Shown piece by piece: positions 34,143 through 43,802 of a DNA stretch of 64,000 bases (its first letter is position 1; each line of letters begins with the position of its first letter). The translations under genes and the position numbers were made by a program. Source of the DNA: Solwaraspora sp. WMMD791 (GTDB taxonomy: Bacteria; Actinomycetota; Actinomycetes; Mycobacteriales; Micromonosporaceae); contig NZ_CP120737.1 in assembly GCF_029581195.1 (NCBI RefSeq), forward strand, positions 3,635,001 to 3,699,000, written 5' to 3'. The notes beneath the pieces were generated by a model. That model was not told where the DNA came from. It was given only the letters and a program-made list of their open reading frames with translations, and ran no database searches.

Positions 34143-36005
34143 GTGACCCGCTCAGCCACCGCAGCGCAGGACACCGGCCCCGGTCCGGATGTTCCGGACG
34201 AATCCCCGCGGCGCGGCTCCCGACGGTCCCGGATCGCGGCAGCCGCTCGCCGACACGCGCCGGACATCGCGGTGAGCCTGTTCTTCGTCGCGGTCTCGGC
34301 CTGGTTGACCTACCACCTCTGGCCCTCGCCCGGTGGCCGGCTGCTGGCGCTCAACCCCGAGGACCAGACCCTGTACGAGTGGTTCCTGGCCAGCGACGCG
34401 CGGCTGCTGCTCGGCGACTTCAGCCTGCTCAGTGACCGACTGAACGCCCCGGACGGGGTCAACCTGATGACGAACACCACCGTCATCGCCCTCGGCTTCC
34501 TGATGGCCCCGGTCACCCTGGCGTTCGGCGCCCCGGTCACCTTCGCGCTGCTCGTCGCCGGCAACCTGGCGGCCAGCGCGATCGCCTTCTACCTGATGTT
34601 CGTCCGGCTCGTCGGCGCCCACCGGTTCGCCGCCGCCGTTGGTGGCGCGTTCTGCGGCTTCGCCCCCGGGATGGTGTCGCAGAGCAACAGCCACCTGCAC
34701 ATGACCGCGATCTGGCTGATCCCGGTGATGGTCTGGCTGCTGGCCCGGCTGATGCAGGCCGCCGACCCGACCGGGTCGACCCCGAACGGTCGCATCACCG
34801 GCCCGGCCGGCCGGGCCGACCGCCGCCGTACCGTCACCTCCGGGGCATGGCTCGGCGTGGTCGTCGCGGTCCAGGTCTTCGTCGGCGAGGAGGTGCTCTT
34901 CCTCACCGCCGTCACGTTGATCGTCATGGCCGCCGCGTTCGCGGCCGCCGCCCCCCGGTACGTGCGGCGGATCCTGCCCACCTTCGTGGTCGGCATGGCC
35001 GTCGCCGTCGCGGTCGGCGTGGTACTGCTGGCGTACCCGCTGTGGTTCCAGTTCGCCGGCCCGCAGGGCGTCTCCGACGGCGTGTTCGACCCCGACTACT
35101 TCTCCGCCGACCTGGCCAGTTGGCCGGCGGTGTCCGAGCTTTCGGTCGCCGGCTCGGCCAGCGCCGCAGACCTCACCACCGGCCCCGCCGAGTACAACAC
35201 CTTCCTCGGCTGGCCGCTGCTGATCGTCACCGCCGGCTGCGCCGGCTGGTTGATCCGCCGGCCGATGGTGGTCGCCTGCACCGTGGGGACCGTGCTGATG
35301 GCCGGGCTCTCGCTCGGGCCACGGGTCGTCGTCGACGGTACGCGCACCGACGTTCCCGGGCCGTACGCGTTGCTCAACGGATTGCCGGTGGTCGACGGCG
35401 CGTTGCCGATGCGCTTCGCCCTCGCGGTGATCCCACTGATCGCCACCATCCTGGTCCTCGCGATCGACCGGGCGCTACGGCTCGGGTGGCGACCCGGCCG
35501 GGTGCTGGTGCCGGCGGTGCTCACCGCCGCGCTGCTGCCGGTCGTGCCGGCACCGCTGCCCGGCATGGACCGCGAGCCGTTGCCGGAGTTCATCACCGCC
35601 GGACACTGGCGCGAGTGCGTGTCGACCGGCGGCGTCCTGGTGCCGGTGCCGCCCGCCACCCCGAAGGAGCCGTGGCCGATGGCCTGGGCGACGGCCGCGA
35701 ACGTCGCGTTCGGTATGCCGGAGGGCTTCTTCATCGGCCCCTACGCGCCCGGCGGGGAAGCCTCGATGGGCACGTTCAAGCAGCCGACCTCGAAGATCTG
35801 GGCCGAGGTGGCCCGCACCGGCGAGGTGCCGGAGATCACCGACGACGAGCGGGCCCGGGCCCGGCGGGACCTGGCGCGCTGGGGCGCCGACTGTGTGGTG
35901 GTCGCGGACGGCACGGTGCACGCCGACCCGCTGCGGCGCACCACCGAGGAGCTGATCGGCCCGGGTGAGCGGATCGCCGACGCCTGGGTCTGGCGGGTCG
36001 GCTGA
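34143..36005 (+). CDS. Polytopic membrane protein, GT-C-like
   Basis: 620 aa from a GTG. An N-terminal disordered basic region (1-38) is followed by 10-12 transmembrane helices. After the first helix an extracytoplasmic loop carries LNPEDQTLYEWFL; acidic residues in this first loop and the architecture resemble GT-C lipid-linked sugar transferases of actinobacteria. The last ~170 residues form a soluble domain (RECVSTGGVLVPVPPATPKEPWPM...). I infer a membrane glycosyltransferase or related protein; substrate unknown. Confidence 0.8.
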   Translation: MTRSATAAQDTGPGPDVPDESPRRGSRRSRIAAAARRHAPDIAVSLFFVAVSAWLTYHLWPSPGGRLLALNPEDQTLYEWFLASDARLLLGDFSLLSDRLNAPDGVNLMTNTTVIALGFLMAPVTLAFGAPVTFALLVAGNLAASAIAFYLMFVRLVGAHRFAAAVGGAFCGFAPGMVSQSNSHLHMTAIWLIPVMVWLLARLMQAADPTGSTPNGRITGPAGRADRRRTVTSGAWLGVVVAVQVFVGEEVLFLTAVTLIVMAAAFAAAAPRYVRRILPTFVVGMAVAVAVGVVLLAYPLWFQFAGPQGVSDGVFDPDYFSADLASWPAVSELSVAGSASAADLTTGPAEYNTFLGWPLLIVTAGCAGWLIRRPMVVACTVGTVLMAGLSLGPRVVVDGTRTDVPGPYALLNGLPVVDGALPMRFALAVIPLIATILVLAIDRALRLGWRPGRVLVPAVLTAALLPVVPAPLPGMDREPLPEFITAGHWRECVSTGGVLVPVPPATPKEPWPMAWATAANVAFGMPEGFFIGPYAPGGEASMGTFKQPTSKIWAEVARTGEVPEITDDERARARRDLARWGADCVVVADGTVHADPLRRTTEELIGPGERIADAWVWRVG

Positions 36006-36072
36006 CCGCAGCCGGTACGGCCGAGCCGGCCGACCGGCGGTACCGGACCCACTTCGGTGCCGCCGTGGCGGC

Positions 36073-37419
36073 CTACCGCAGGTTGGCCGGCTCCGGTGCG
36101 GTGGTGACCGGCGGTGTCGCACCGAGGAAGTCCTCCCGCGGGTCGTGCAACTGGCCGAGCGCCACCACCTCACGCTTGAGGAACAGCGCGAGCGTCCAGT
36201 CGACGATGACCCGTACCTTGCGGTTGAGCGACGGAATCCGGCTCATGTGGTACGTACGGTGCATGAACCAGGCGGGCAGCCCGGTCATCTTGATGCCGTA
36301 CACCTGGGCGACGCCCTTGTGCAGGCCGAGGCTGGCGACACTGCCGGCATGCTTGTGCCGGTACTCCACCGGCTGCTGGCCACGGATCACCGCCAGGATG
36401 TTGTCGGCCATGGTCCGGGCCTGGCGGACCGCGTGCTGGGCGCTGGGCGAGCAGTACGCCCCGGGCGGCCCGGTCAGGTCCGGCACCGCCGCGCAGTCCC
36501 CGGCGCTCCAGGCTCCCTCGATCGCCCGCCCGTCCTCGGCGACCTGCAGGGTGGCCAGGCAGTTGACCCGACGCCGCTCGTCACGGGGCAGGTCGGTGGC
36601 GTCGAGCATCGGTGACGGCTTGACCCCGGCGGTCCAGACGATCGTGTCGGCGCGGAAGCTGTCGCCGTCGGAGAGCCGCACCAGCCCGTCGACGCAGGAT
36701 TCCAGCCGGGTGTCCAGCCGGATGTCCATGCCGCGCTTGACCAACTGCTGCACCGTGTACGCGCCCATGTCCCGGTCGACCTCGGGCAGCACCCGCTGGG
36801 TCGCCTCGACCAGCACCCAACGCATGTCGGCCGGCTTCAGCTCCGGGTAGTACCGCAGCGCGTCGCGGGCCATGTCCTCCATCTCGGCGAGCGCCTCGAT
36901 CCCGGCGTACCCGCCGCCGACGAAGACGAACGTCAACGCGGTACGGCGTACCTCGCCGTCGACGGTCGCCGCCGCCACGTCGAGCCGCTCCAGCACGTGG
37001 TTGCGCAGGTAGATGGCCTCACCGATGGTCTTGAAGCCGATGCCGTGCTCACGCAGACCGGGGATGGGCAGCGTCCGGGACACCGAACCGGGGGCGACGA
37101 TCACGTGGTCGTAGGCGATCTCCCGGGGCGGGCCGACGATCGGCTGCACGCTGGCGACCTTGCGGGCGTGCTCGATGCGGGTGACCGCCCCGGCGATGAC
37201 GTGGCAGCGGCGCAGTTCACGGCGCAGCGGCACCACCGAGTGCCGCGGGGAGATGTTGCCCGCCGCGGCCTCGGGCAGGAACGGCTGGTAGGTCATGTGG
37301 GGCTGCGGGTCGACCACGATCACCTCGGCCTCGCCCCGTCGCATCTTCCGGGACAGGCGCAGGGCGGCGTAGAGACCGACGTGCCCGGCACCGACGACAA
37401 GGATCCGTTGCCTATTCAC
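36073..37419 (-). CDS. ndh: Type II NADH dehydrogenase-like FAD oxidoreductase
   Basis: 448 aa from the GTG at 37419, with GGAGGAAG about 9-11 nt upstream; the open frame further upstream (to 37599) is not family-like. It should transfer electrons from NADH to menaquinone without proton pumping. Two dinucleotide folds are visible: FAD-binding VVGAGHVGLYAAL at residues 7-19, and NAD-binding FVGGGYAGIEALAEM near 170. The FAD-contact WSAGDCAAVPD lies near 310. QPHMTYQPFLPEAAAGNI is a family block. A C-terminal amphipathic part with WTLALFLKREVV suits membrane association. Monotopic membrane location expected. Confidence 0.9.
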   Translation of the reverse strand: MNRQRILVVGAGHVGLYAALRLSRKMRRGEAEVIVVDPQPHMTYQPFLPEAAAGNISPRHSVVPLRRELRRCHVIAGAVTRIEHARKVASVQPIVGPPREIAYDHVIVAPGSVSRTLPIPGLREHGIGFKTIGEAIYLRNHVLERLDVAAATVDGEVRRTALTFVFVGGGYAGIEALAEMEDMARDALRYYPELKPADMRWVLVEATQRVLPEVDRDMGAYTVQQLVKRGMDIRLDTRLESCVDGLVRLSDGDSFRADTIVWTAGVKPSPMLDATDLPRDERRRVNCLATLQVAEDGRAIEGAWSAGDCAAVPDLTGPPGAYCSPSAQHAVRQARTMADNILAVIRGQQPVEYRHKHAGSVASLGLHKGVAQVYGIKMTGLPAWFMHRTYHMSRIPSLNRKVRVIVDWTLALFLKREVVALGQLHDPREDFLGATPPVTTAPEPANLR

Positions 37420-37558
37420 ATCGCCATCTTCCTCCCGTCCGCCTCTTGACGCAGCCTCGAAAGCCAGATATGTGACCCAGCACGCGGGTGTGACGTCGCA
37501 CGCAGTGACCCCCGACACCACCGCCGGTGCGGGCAGCGGGTCAGCGGCACCGGGTCGG

Positions 37559-38122
37559 TCAGCGGCGCCGGACCAGGGCGGCGAGCAGGGCGACGGCACC
37601 GACGGCGACCGCCAGCCCGGCCAGCGCCGCCAGCAGGAACGGCGGCCCGGCCGCCTGCCCGGCGACGGCGAGCATCAGCACCACCAGCACCGCCGACGCC
37701 AGCAGCACCCCGCCCGCCCGGGTCGACCAGCGGAGCACGACGTCCGGCGCGAGTACCACGTCGTACGGCAGCGCGGCGGCCAGCGCGGCCAGCGAATGCG
37801 TCAGGTAGAGCAGCGAGCCGACCGCGAGCAGCCGCCACAGCTGCACCGGTACGCCGTACACCGTGGTCGACAGCGCCCAGCCGACCAGCCCGACCAGGAT
37901 CGCCACCGTCGGCGCGTGGCCGCGCGGCGCGAGCGCCGGCAGCACCGCGACGGCCAGCAGCGCCAGGCCGAGCCGGTCGAGCAGCAGCTCGGCCGGGTAC
38001 GCCAGACCGAGGCCCAGCAGCGTCACCACGGCCACCGCGACGCGCAGCAGCACCGGGGCCAGGGTCGCCCGGTGCAGCACGGTGCGCACGGCCGCCACCC
38101 GGTCCCGTACGGCGGTGATCAT
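37559..38122 (-). CDS. Membrane protein, last gene of the MoxR operon
   Basis: 187 aa with about six hydrophobic helices and little else. The ATG overlaps the DUF58 stop as ATGA. No family recognised; similar unnamed membrane proteins follow DUF58 genes in other actinobacteria. Its place suggests it belongs to the MoxR/DUF58 membrane complex or process. Confidence 0.82.
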   Translation of the reverse strand: MITAVRDRVAAVRTVLHRATLAPVLLRVAVAVVTLLGLGLAYPAELLLDRLGLALLAVAVLPALAPRGHAPTVAILVGLVGWALSTTVYGVPVQLWRLLAVGSLLYLTHSLAALAAALPYDVVLAPDVVLRWSTRAGGVLLASAVLVVLMLAVAGQAAGPPFLLAALAGLAVAVGAVALLAALVRRR

Positions 38123-39606
38123 CGCAGCACCGCCTTCGGTGCCGACGCCAACCGGGCCACGTCACGCAGCACCTGGTCGAGGCTGCCGGCGCCGGCCCAG
38201 GCCACCACCGGTACGCCGTGTTCCCGCAACTGCCCGATGGTGTTGTCGCGTTCCAGCCGCCACAGTCGGTACGCCACCTCCGACCAGCCGCCGGAACGGG
38301 CCGGCGGAGCCAGTGTGGCGGGCAACGTGTCGACGGCGACCACGATCCGCCCGGACCGGGCCATCCGGGCCAGCATCTCCGCGGACCGTGGGTCGACCAG
38401 CGGGGTCAGCACCACCACCAGCGCGTCGGAGGAGAGCAGCTGCGGGCCGAACACCTGGTCGTAGGGCTCGTACGGGGTGGGCCGGGCGGTGACGTCCAAC
38501 AGCCATTCGAGCACGGTCAGGTACTGCCGCCGGCCGGTGGCCGGACGTAGCCGGCGGGCCAGTGGCCCGTACTCCAGCATCGCGACCCGGTCCCCCCGGT
38601 GCAGGTAGTGCTCGGCGACGGCGGCCGCCGCCCGGACCGTCGTGTCCAGCACCGACGCACCACCGGACACCCCGCCGGAGCGGCCGACCTCGGTGAGCAC
38701 GTCCAGCAGCAGCACCACTTCGGCGTCCCGGTCGGACAGCGTCGCCGCCACGTGCAGCTGCCGGGCCCGCAGCGACACCCGCCAGTCGATCCGGCGCAGC
38801 CGGTCACCGGGGCCGAAGATCCGTACCCCGGCGAGTTCGCCGCCCTCCCCCGGCCGGCGGGACCGGTGCCCGCCGACCAGGCCGGCGGCCCGGGGCATCG
38901 CCTCGTCGGCGTCGAACGGCTCGATCACCGGGTAGACCGGCACCCGGACCGGTTCGGCGACGAGCGGCCGGCAGGCCAGCAGCCCGTCGCAGGCCACCGC
39001 GCGGGCGGCGACCGGGCCGATCGGCTGACGCCCCCAGCGCAGCGCCACCCCACCCAGTTCGAAGCCGGCGGCGGTGCCGCTCGGCACCGCCAGGGCGAAC
39101 GGTCGGTCCGGCACCCCACCGGACGGCGTCGGCCGCGCCGGCGGGCCCAGTTGCTCGAGCACCTGCACCGACCCGGCATCGGCCGGCGGATCGGCGGCCC
39201 CGGTGCCGGCCGCCGGGTCGGCTCCGGCCACGGTCGCCGGGTCGGCGCCGACGCCGGTCGGGTCGATCGTCACGGCCGGCAGCATCCCGATCTCGTCGAT
39301 GCGCAGCCACGGTGACACCTTCGCCCGGACCACCACCAGGTCGTAGTCGGCGTCCGCCGGGTTGGCGGCGGCCGCCCGGGCACCCACCTGACCGCCTTCG
39401 ACGATCTCCCCGTCGACGGCGCCGACGTCGAGCAGCGGCGCGCCGGTCGGCCGGCGGCGCAACCCGTACGCCGCCCCGAGTGCGAACGGTGCCGCCAACG
39501 CGACCAGGTCGACCCGGCCCAGGAGCACTCCGGCGATCAGCAGCAGGCCGGTGACCACCACCGCCCGCCCGAGCGCCCGGGTGGGCAGCCACTCCCCGCC
39601 GGTCAC
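38119..39606 (-). CDS. DUF58 domain protein
   Basis: 495 aa from the GTG at 39606, overlapping the moxR stop as GTGA. Two N-terminal transmembrane helices (about 8-45) are followed by an all-beta region with a disordered Ala/Pro/Asp insert. The DUF58 core begins GDRLRRIDWRVSLRARQLHV (near residue 260-280) and a vWA-like fold follows with VVLLLDVLTEVG, the MIDAS-like start. DUF58 proteins act with MoxR ATPases, perhaps in assembly of surface or redox complexes. Open reading in this frame continues upstream of 39606 but overlaps moxR and is shadow. Confidence 0.9.
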   Translation of the reverse strand: MTGGEWLPTRALGRAVVVTGLLLIAGVLLGRVDLVALAAPFALGAAYGLRRRPTGAPLLDVGAVDGEIVEGGQVGARAAAANPADADYDLVVVRAKVSPWLRIDEIGMLPAVTIDPTGVGADPATVAGADPAAGTGAADPPADAGSVQVLEQLGPPARPTPSGGVPDRPFALAVPSGTAAGFELGGVALRWGRQPIGPVAARAVACDGLLACRPLVAEPVRVPVYPVIEPFDADEAMPRAAGLVGGHRSRRPGEGGELAGVRIFGPGDRLRRIDWRVSLRARQLHVAATLSDRDAEVVLLLDVLTEVGRSGGVSGGASVLDTTVRAAAAVAEHYLHRGDRVAMLEYGPLARRLRPATGRRQYLTVLEWLLDVTARPTPYEPYDQVFGPQLLSSDALVVVLTPLVDPRSAEMLARMARSGRIVVAVDTLPATLAPPARSGGWSEVAYRLWRLERDNTIGQLREHGVPVVAWAGAGSLDQVLRDVARLASAPKAVLR

Positions 39607-40643
39607 TGCACCGGGCGGCGGCCGCCGGCCGCCACGCCACCGGCCGGGCCGAAGCCGCCCGCGTAGCTGGGCAGCGCGCCGCTGGCCGGTGCCGGCGTCT
39701 GCGCCAGCACCTCGGCGACGACGAACGACGGGTCGACCCGGCGCAGCCACATCTCCGGCCGCAGAGTGATCCGGTGCGCCAGCACCGGCGCGGCGACCTC
39801 CTTGACGTCCTCCGGGACGACGAAGTCCCGGCCGGCGAGTACCGCCTTGGCTCGGGCCAGCAGCAGCAGCGCCAACGACCCCCGGGGCGAGGCCCCGACC
39901 AGTACCGACGGGTGTTCCCGGGTGGCCTGGGTCAACGACACGATGTAGCGGCCGATGGAGTCCTCGACGACGACGTTCTCCAACGCGGCCTGCATGGCGC
40001 GCAGCCCGGCCGCGTCGACCACCGCCGACAGTTCGGCCTCCTCCTGCCGCCGGGCGATCCGCCGACGCAGCACCTCCCACTCCTCGTCGTGGGTCGGGTA
40101 GCCGAACGACACCCGCAGCAGGAACCGGTCCAGTTGGGCCTCGGGCAGCGGATAGGTGCCTTCGTACTCGATCGGGTTGGCGGTAGCCAGCACGTGGAAC
40201 GGCGCCTCCAGCCGGTAGGTCACGCCCTCCACCGACACCTGCTTCTCCTGCATCGCCTCCAGCAGCGCCGCCTGGGTCTTCGGCGGCGTCCGGTTGATCT
40301 CGTCGGCGAGCAGCAGGTTGGTGAAGACCGGGCCGGCCCGGAAGGTGAAGTCGGCGCTGCGCTGGTCGTACAGGAACGACCCGGTGACGTCGGCGGGCAG
40401 CAGGTCCGGGGTGAACTGCAGGCGACGGAAGTCCAGCCCCAGCGCCTGCGCGAACGACCGGGCGGTCAGGGTCTTGCCGAGACCCGGCAGGTCCTCCAGC
40501 AGCACGTGCCCGCCGGCCAGGATGCCCGCCAGCACCAGCTCCAGCGCGTCCCGCTTGCCGACCAGGATGGTGCCGACCGAGTCCAGTACGGCGTGCGCCA
40601 GCCGGCTCGCCTCGGCGGTCGGGGCGGCCACCACGTCGTTCAT
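39603..40643 (-). CDS. MoxR-family AAA+ ATPase
   Basis: 346 aa from the ATG at 40643, overlapping the upstream stop as ATGA. Walker A is EDLPGLGKTLTARS (near 50), Walker B is LLLADEINR, sensor 1 is ATANPIEYEGTYPLPEAQLDRF, and the lid domain ends in ASPRGSLALLLLARAKAV with the family arginine. MoxR ATPases act as chaperone-like partners of DUF58/vWA proteins, encoded just downstream. Central member of a five-gene operon from 42002 to 37559. Confidence 0.95.
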   Translation of the reverse strand: MNDVVAAPTAEASRLAHAVLDSVGTILVGKRDALELVLAGILAGGHVLLEDLPGLGKTLTARSFAQALGLDFRRLQFTPDLLPADVTGSFLYDQRSADFTFRAGPVFTNLLLADEINRTPPKTQAALLEAMQEKQVSVEGVTYRLEAPFHVLATANPIEYEGTYPLPEAQLDRFLLRVSFGYPTHDEEWEVLRRRIARRQEEAELSAVVDAAGLRAMQAALENVVVEDSIGRYIVSLTQATREHPSVLVGASPRGSLALLLLARAKAVLAGRDFVVPEDVKEVAAPVLAHRITLRPEMWLRRVDPSFVVAEVLAQTPAPASGALPSYAGGFGPAGGVAAGGRRPVQ

Positions 40644-41230
40644 ATCTTCTCCAATTGGCTGATGAGCAGCGCGTAGTCCTTTGCCGACGGCGCGCGCCGG
40701 ACGGGGGCGTCGAGGAGCCGCCACAGTTCGTCGCCGCAGATCGCCCGGGCCCGCTGCGGGTCGCTGGCCCGGGTGAACCCGTGCCGTTGCCGCAGCCGCT
40801 CGTCGACGAGGTCGGCGAGCACCGGCATCATCACCTCGGTGAACCGGGCAGCGTCGCGGTGCCCGGAACGCAGCCGGCTCTCCCACCGACGGACCGCCTC
40901 CCGCAGGCCGTCCTCGCCGCCGAAGACGTAACTGCCGTCCTCCGGGTCGACGCCGACCCGACGCAGCTTCACCCGCGGCGGGGCGGCGACCGAGCGTACG
41001 GTGCGTCGCAACGCCACCAACGCCAGGCAGCCACCGAAGACCGCCACCACCGGCACGGCGAGACCGAACGCCCGCAGCCCGAACACGACGACCGCCGTAC
41101 CGGCGGCGGCGATCAGCAGTGCGCTGAACCAGCGACGGATCCGCCCGCGTGGGCGGGCGGCCGGCTCGGGGGCGGGCCGCTCCTCCTCGTGGCCGAGCAG
41201 GTCGTCGATGCTGGTCTGCTGGTCACGCAT
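40640..41230 (-). CDS. Membrane protein of the MoxR operon
   Basis: 196 aa from the ATG at 41230 (four codons earlier, a GTG at 41242 is possible). Two hydrophobic helices (about 35-75) lie between a polar N-terminus and a soluble domain with LREAVRRWESRLRSGHRDAARFTEVMMPVLADLVDERLRQRHG. The C-terminal LLDAPVRRAPSAKDYALLISQLEKI is characteristic of a protein found in this position in other actinobacteria. Overlaps the DUF4129 gene by 8 nt and moxR by 4 nt. Unnamed function. Confidence 0.82.
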   Translation of the reverse strand: MRDQQTSIDDLLGHEEERPAPEPAARPRGRIRRWFSALLIAAAGTAVVVFGLRAFGLAVPVVAVFGGCLALVALRRTVRSVAAPPRVKLRRVGVDPEDGSYVFGGEDGLREAVRRWESRLRSGHRDAARFTEVMMPVLADLVDERLRQRHGFTRASDPQRARAICGDELWRLLDAPVRRAPSAKDYALLISQLEKI

Positions 41231-42002
41231 CGACCGGCTCACTTCCGGTGGCCGGGCCGGCTCCGGTGGCCGGGCCGTTGCCGGTGGCGCCGACGCCGGC
41301 GGTCAGCTCGCCGCGCAGCCGGCGCAGCGCCGACTGGGCCTGGGCGCGGGTACGTTCGTCGACCGCGTGCCGCGCGTAGCGGGCCTGGCGGTAGACGGCG
41401 GCGAACGCGGAGAGCACCTGCGCGCTGATCGCGTGCCCGGCCAGCAGCCGGGTCACCAGGTCGGTGGAGGTGTCGCCGACCTGTCGTGGGGTGCCGGCCG
41501 CGGCGGCGGCCTGCTCCAGCCGTACCCAGCAGGCGATCACGGCCCGGCGGGGGTCGGTGTCGGCGTCGGAGAGTTCGACCAGGCCGGCGTCGACGGCGGC
41601 GACCACCTCCGCCGCGCTGCCCGGCTCGTCCGGCAGGCGGGTACGTCGGCGGATGCCGCCGGTCGCCCGCCGGGGACGGCGACGGACCAGGTCACGTAGC
41701 AGCGTCCAGATCAGCAGGCCGGCGACCACCAGCACGGCCGTCCCGCAGAGGGCACCGGCGGCCAGCGGAATCCAGGACGGGATCTGCTGCTGATCGGCGG
41801 CGGCGAAGTCCTCCTGCGGCGGCTCGAACGTCGGCGCGGTCTGTGGTTGCTGGTAGTCCGGCAGGGCCGGGAGTTCCCGCTCGACGGTGGCGTCGGTCCG
41901 GCCGACCGGCAGGGTGGAGTTCGCTGCCGCGACGGCGGTCAGCGCGAGCAGGACGGCGACGGCAGCGAGTGGCCACAGTCGACGGAAGGCCGCATAATCC
42001 AT
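41223..42002 (-). CDS. DUF4129 domain membrane protein
   Basis: 259 aa. An N-terminal helix (about 10-28), an extracytoplasmic Pro/Gln-rich linker, a second helix (about 75-98), and a C-terminal cytosolic domain containing ACWVRLEQAAAAAGTPRQVGDTSTDL, the DUF4129 signature usually joined to or next to transglutaminase-like proteins. First gene of the MoxR operon. The transglutaminase partner seen elsewhere is absent here. Confidence 0.87.
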   Translation of the reverse strand: MDYAAFRRLWPLAAVAVLLALTAVAAANSTLPVGRTDATVERELPALPDYQQPQTAPTFEPPQEDFAAADQQQIPSWIPLAAGALCGTAVLVVAGLLIWTLLRDLVRRRPRRATGGIRRRTRLPDEPGSAAEVVAAVDAGLVELSDADTDPRRAVIACWVRLEQAAAAAGTPRQVGDTSTDLVTRLLAGHAISAQVLSAFAAVYRQARYARHAVDERTRAQAQSALRRLRGELTAGVGATGNGPATGAGPATGSEPVDA

Positions 42003-42048
42003 TGGCGACGTGATGCCCCTCGAATCCTCCAGCGTGGGATGGCCCGCC

Positions 42049-42786
42049 TCAGCTGCCCAGCGCCCGGCGTTTCGCCTCGGCGAACACCTCGTCGAGCATG
42101 ACCGGGGTGAGCCGGCCGGTGAACGTGTTCTGCTGGCTGACGTGGTAACAGCCCAGCAGGTCGGGCGCCCCCGCGCCACCCGACCAGTGTGCCCCATGGC
42201 CGAACGCCGGTCGGGGCGTGGGCGGGCGTCGGCCGTACACCCGGGTCAGCGTCGGCCACCACGCCGCCCAGGCGAACGCGCCGAGCGCGACCACCACCCG
42301 CAGCGAGGCCCGCAGCAGGTCGAACTCACGGTGCAGCCAGGGCGCGCAGGTGTCCCGCTCGGTCGGGGTCGGCTTGTTCGCCGGTGGCGCACAGCGCACG
42401 GCGGCCACCACCCGGGTGTCGATCAGGCGCAGTCCGTCGTCGGCTGCGACGCTGGTCGGCTGGTTGGCCAGGCCGGCCCGGTGCAGCGCGGCGAAGAGCA
42501 CGTCGCCGGAGCGGTCGCCGGTGAAGACCCGCCCGGTCCGGTTACCGCCATGTGCCGCCGGGGCGAGGCCGAGCACGGCGATCCGGGCGTGGAGTGCCCC
42601 GAACCCCGGCACCGGCCGGCCCCAGTAGGTCTGGTCGCGAAACGCCGCCCGCTTCGTCGCGGCGACCTCCTCCCGCCAGGCGACCAGGCCGGGACAGGCC
42701 CGGCAGTGGGCGACCGCCGCGTCCAGCGCGGGCAGGTCCGACACCTGGGCCGCCGCCGTGGTCACCTCGTCGGCGGTACGGGTCAC
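42049..42786 (-). CDS. udgB: Family 5 uracil-DNA glycosylase (UdgB-like)
   Basis: 245 aa from the second of two adjacent GTG codons (42786), placed 6 nt after GGAGGA. It should remove uracil and related deaminated bases from DNA. Cys residues of the iron-sulfur cluster appear in [15 protein letters not shown] and RDTCAPW. The catalytic-site blocks are [24 protein letters not shown] (an Ala in place of the family 4 Glu, as in family 5) and the C-terminal [12 protein letters not shown] with the DNA-intercalation region. Confidence 0.9.
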   Translation of the reverse strand: MTRTADEVTTAAAQVSDLPALDAAVAHCRACPGLVAWREEVAATKRAAFRDQTYWGRPVPGFGALHARIAVLGLAPAAHGGNRTGRVFTGDRSGDVLFAALHRAGLANQPTSVAADDGLRLIDTRVVAAVRCAPPANKPTPTERDTCAPWLHREFDLLRASLRVVVALGAFAWAAWWPTLTRVYGRRPPTPRPAFGHGAHWSGGAGAPDLLGCYHVSQQNTFTGRLTPVMLDEVFAEAKRRALGS

Positions 42787-42860
42787 CACGGCTCCTCCCG
42801 GCGTCGCAACGGCGCAGCGGGCGGCGGCCACCGCACCGCCGCCCCCGACACCCGCCGCGC

Positions 42861-43556
42861 TCAGCCGAGTCGGGTCCGGAACAGTTCCAGGGTCCGCGCC
42901 CAGGCCCGCGTCGACGCGTCGGGGTCGTACGACTCCGGACGGTCGTCGTTGAAGAACGCGTGCCGGGTGCCAGGGTAGTCGTAGACGGCGCAGTCCCCGC
43001 CAGCTGCCTCGATGTAGCCCCTGGCCTGCTGAATGCCCTCGGCGGCGGAGGTGCCGTCCTGCTCCGAGCAGTGGATCGTCGCCGCCTTGCCGGCGTAGCC
43101 GGACCAGTCGGGGCGCATCCGCTCCCACGGCACCGCCGGGTAGAACCCTGCGGTGGCGACGATCCGGTCGGTGAGCGTGGCCGACCACAACGCCAAGCTG
43201 CCGCCGGCGCAGAAGCCGACCGTACCGACGGTGTCGCCGGCGGTCTCGGCCCGGCCGGCGAGGTAGTCGGCGGCCCCGGCGATGTCCTTCGCCGCCTGGT
43301 CCATCGCCAACCCCATCAGCAGCCGACGCGCCTGGTCCGGCTCGGTGGCCTGCACTCCGTGGTAGAGGTCCGGGGCGAGGGCGACGAAGCCGGCTTCGGC
43401 GAGCCGGTCTGCGACCGCGGTGATGTGCGGTACCAGCCCCCACCATTCCTGGATGACGATGACCGCCGGGGCACCGGTGTCGCCCGGTGTCGGCGGCAGG
43501 GCCAGGTATCCCTCGCTGGTCCCGCCGTTGCTGCGGTAGCTCACCATCTCGCCCAT
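42861..43556 (-). CDS. Dienelactone hydrolase family protein
   Basis: 231 aa, normal length. Alpha/beta-hydrolase with the DLH triad: Cys in GFCAGG (near 118), Asp in EQDGTSA (near 170) and His in GTRHAFFND (near 200). IQEWWGL near the N-terminus is the oxyanion-side block. The enzyme opens dienelactones or related esters; a catabolic operon is not present, so the physiological substrate is uncertain. Confidence 0.93.
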   Translation of the reverse strand: MGEMVSYRSNGGTSEGYLALPPTPGDTGAPAVIVIQEWWGLVPHITAVADRLAEAGFVALAPDLYHGVQATEPDQARRLLMGLAMDQAAKDIAGAADYLAGRAETAGDTVGTVGFCAGGSLALWSATLTDRIVATAGFYPAVPWERMRPDWSGYAGKAATIHCSEQDGTSAAEGIQQARGYIEAAGGDCAVYDYPGTRHAFFNDDRPESYDPDASTRAWARTLELFRTRLG

Positions 43557-43802
43557 GGGGGGTCCTCCTGTCGGTCAGTCATCGTTGGCTGGCGCACAGT
43601 GGGTCACGTGTCCGGGTAGCCTGACACGCGCCGTGAGGCCGGGGAAGGCGCGCGGAGGGTGGCGTACGCCTCTTGGTGAGCTGCCGTACGCCCAATGGTC
43701 ACCGGGGTCCGGCAGCCCCGGGGCCGCAACGACCACCGCCCGAGGTCTGCCGGTGGCCGCGACGGACCACCGCCCGGGGGCCTGCCCCGGAGCCACGACG
43801 GG

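Noticed and set aside
37420-37558. Rex operator upstream of ndh
   Set aside because: GTGAC boxes occur but do not form the TTGTGA-N8-TCACAA palindrome.
43557-43802. Possible small gene between the dienelactone hydrolase and ppx
   Set aside because: Frames here are Pro/Arg-rich without ribosome binding sites; short GACCACCGCCCG repeats explain the open frames.
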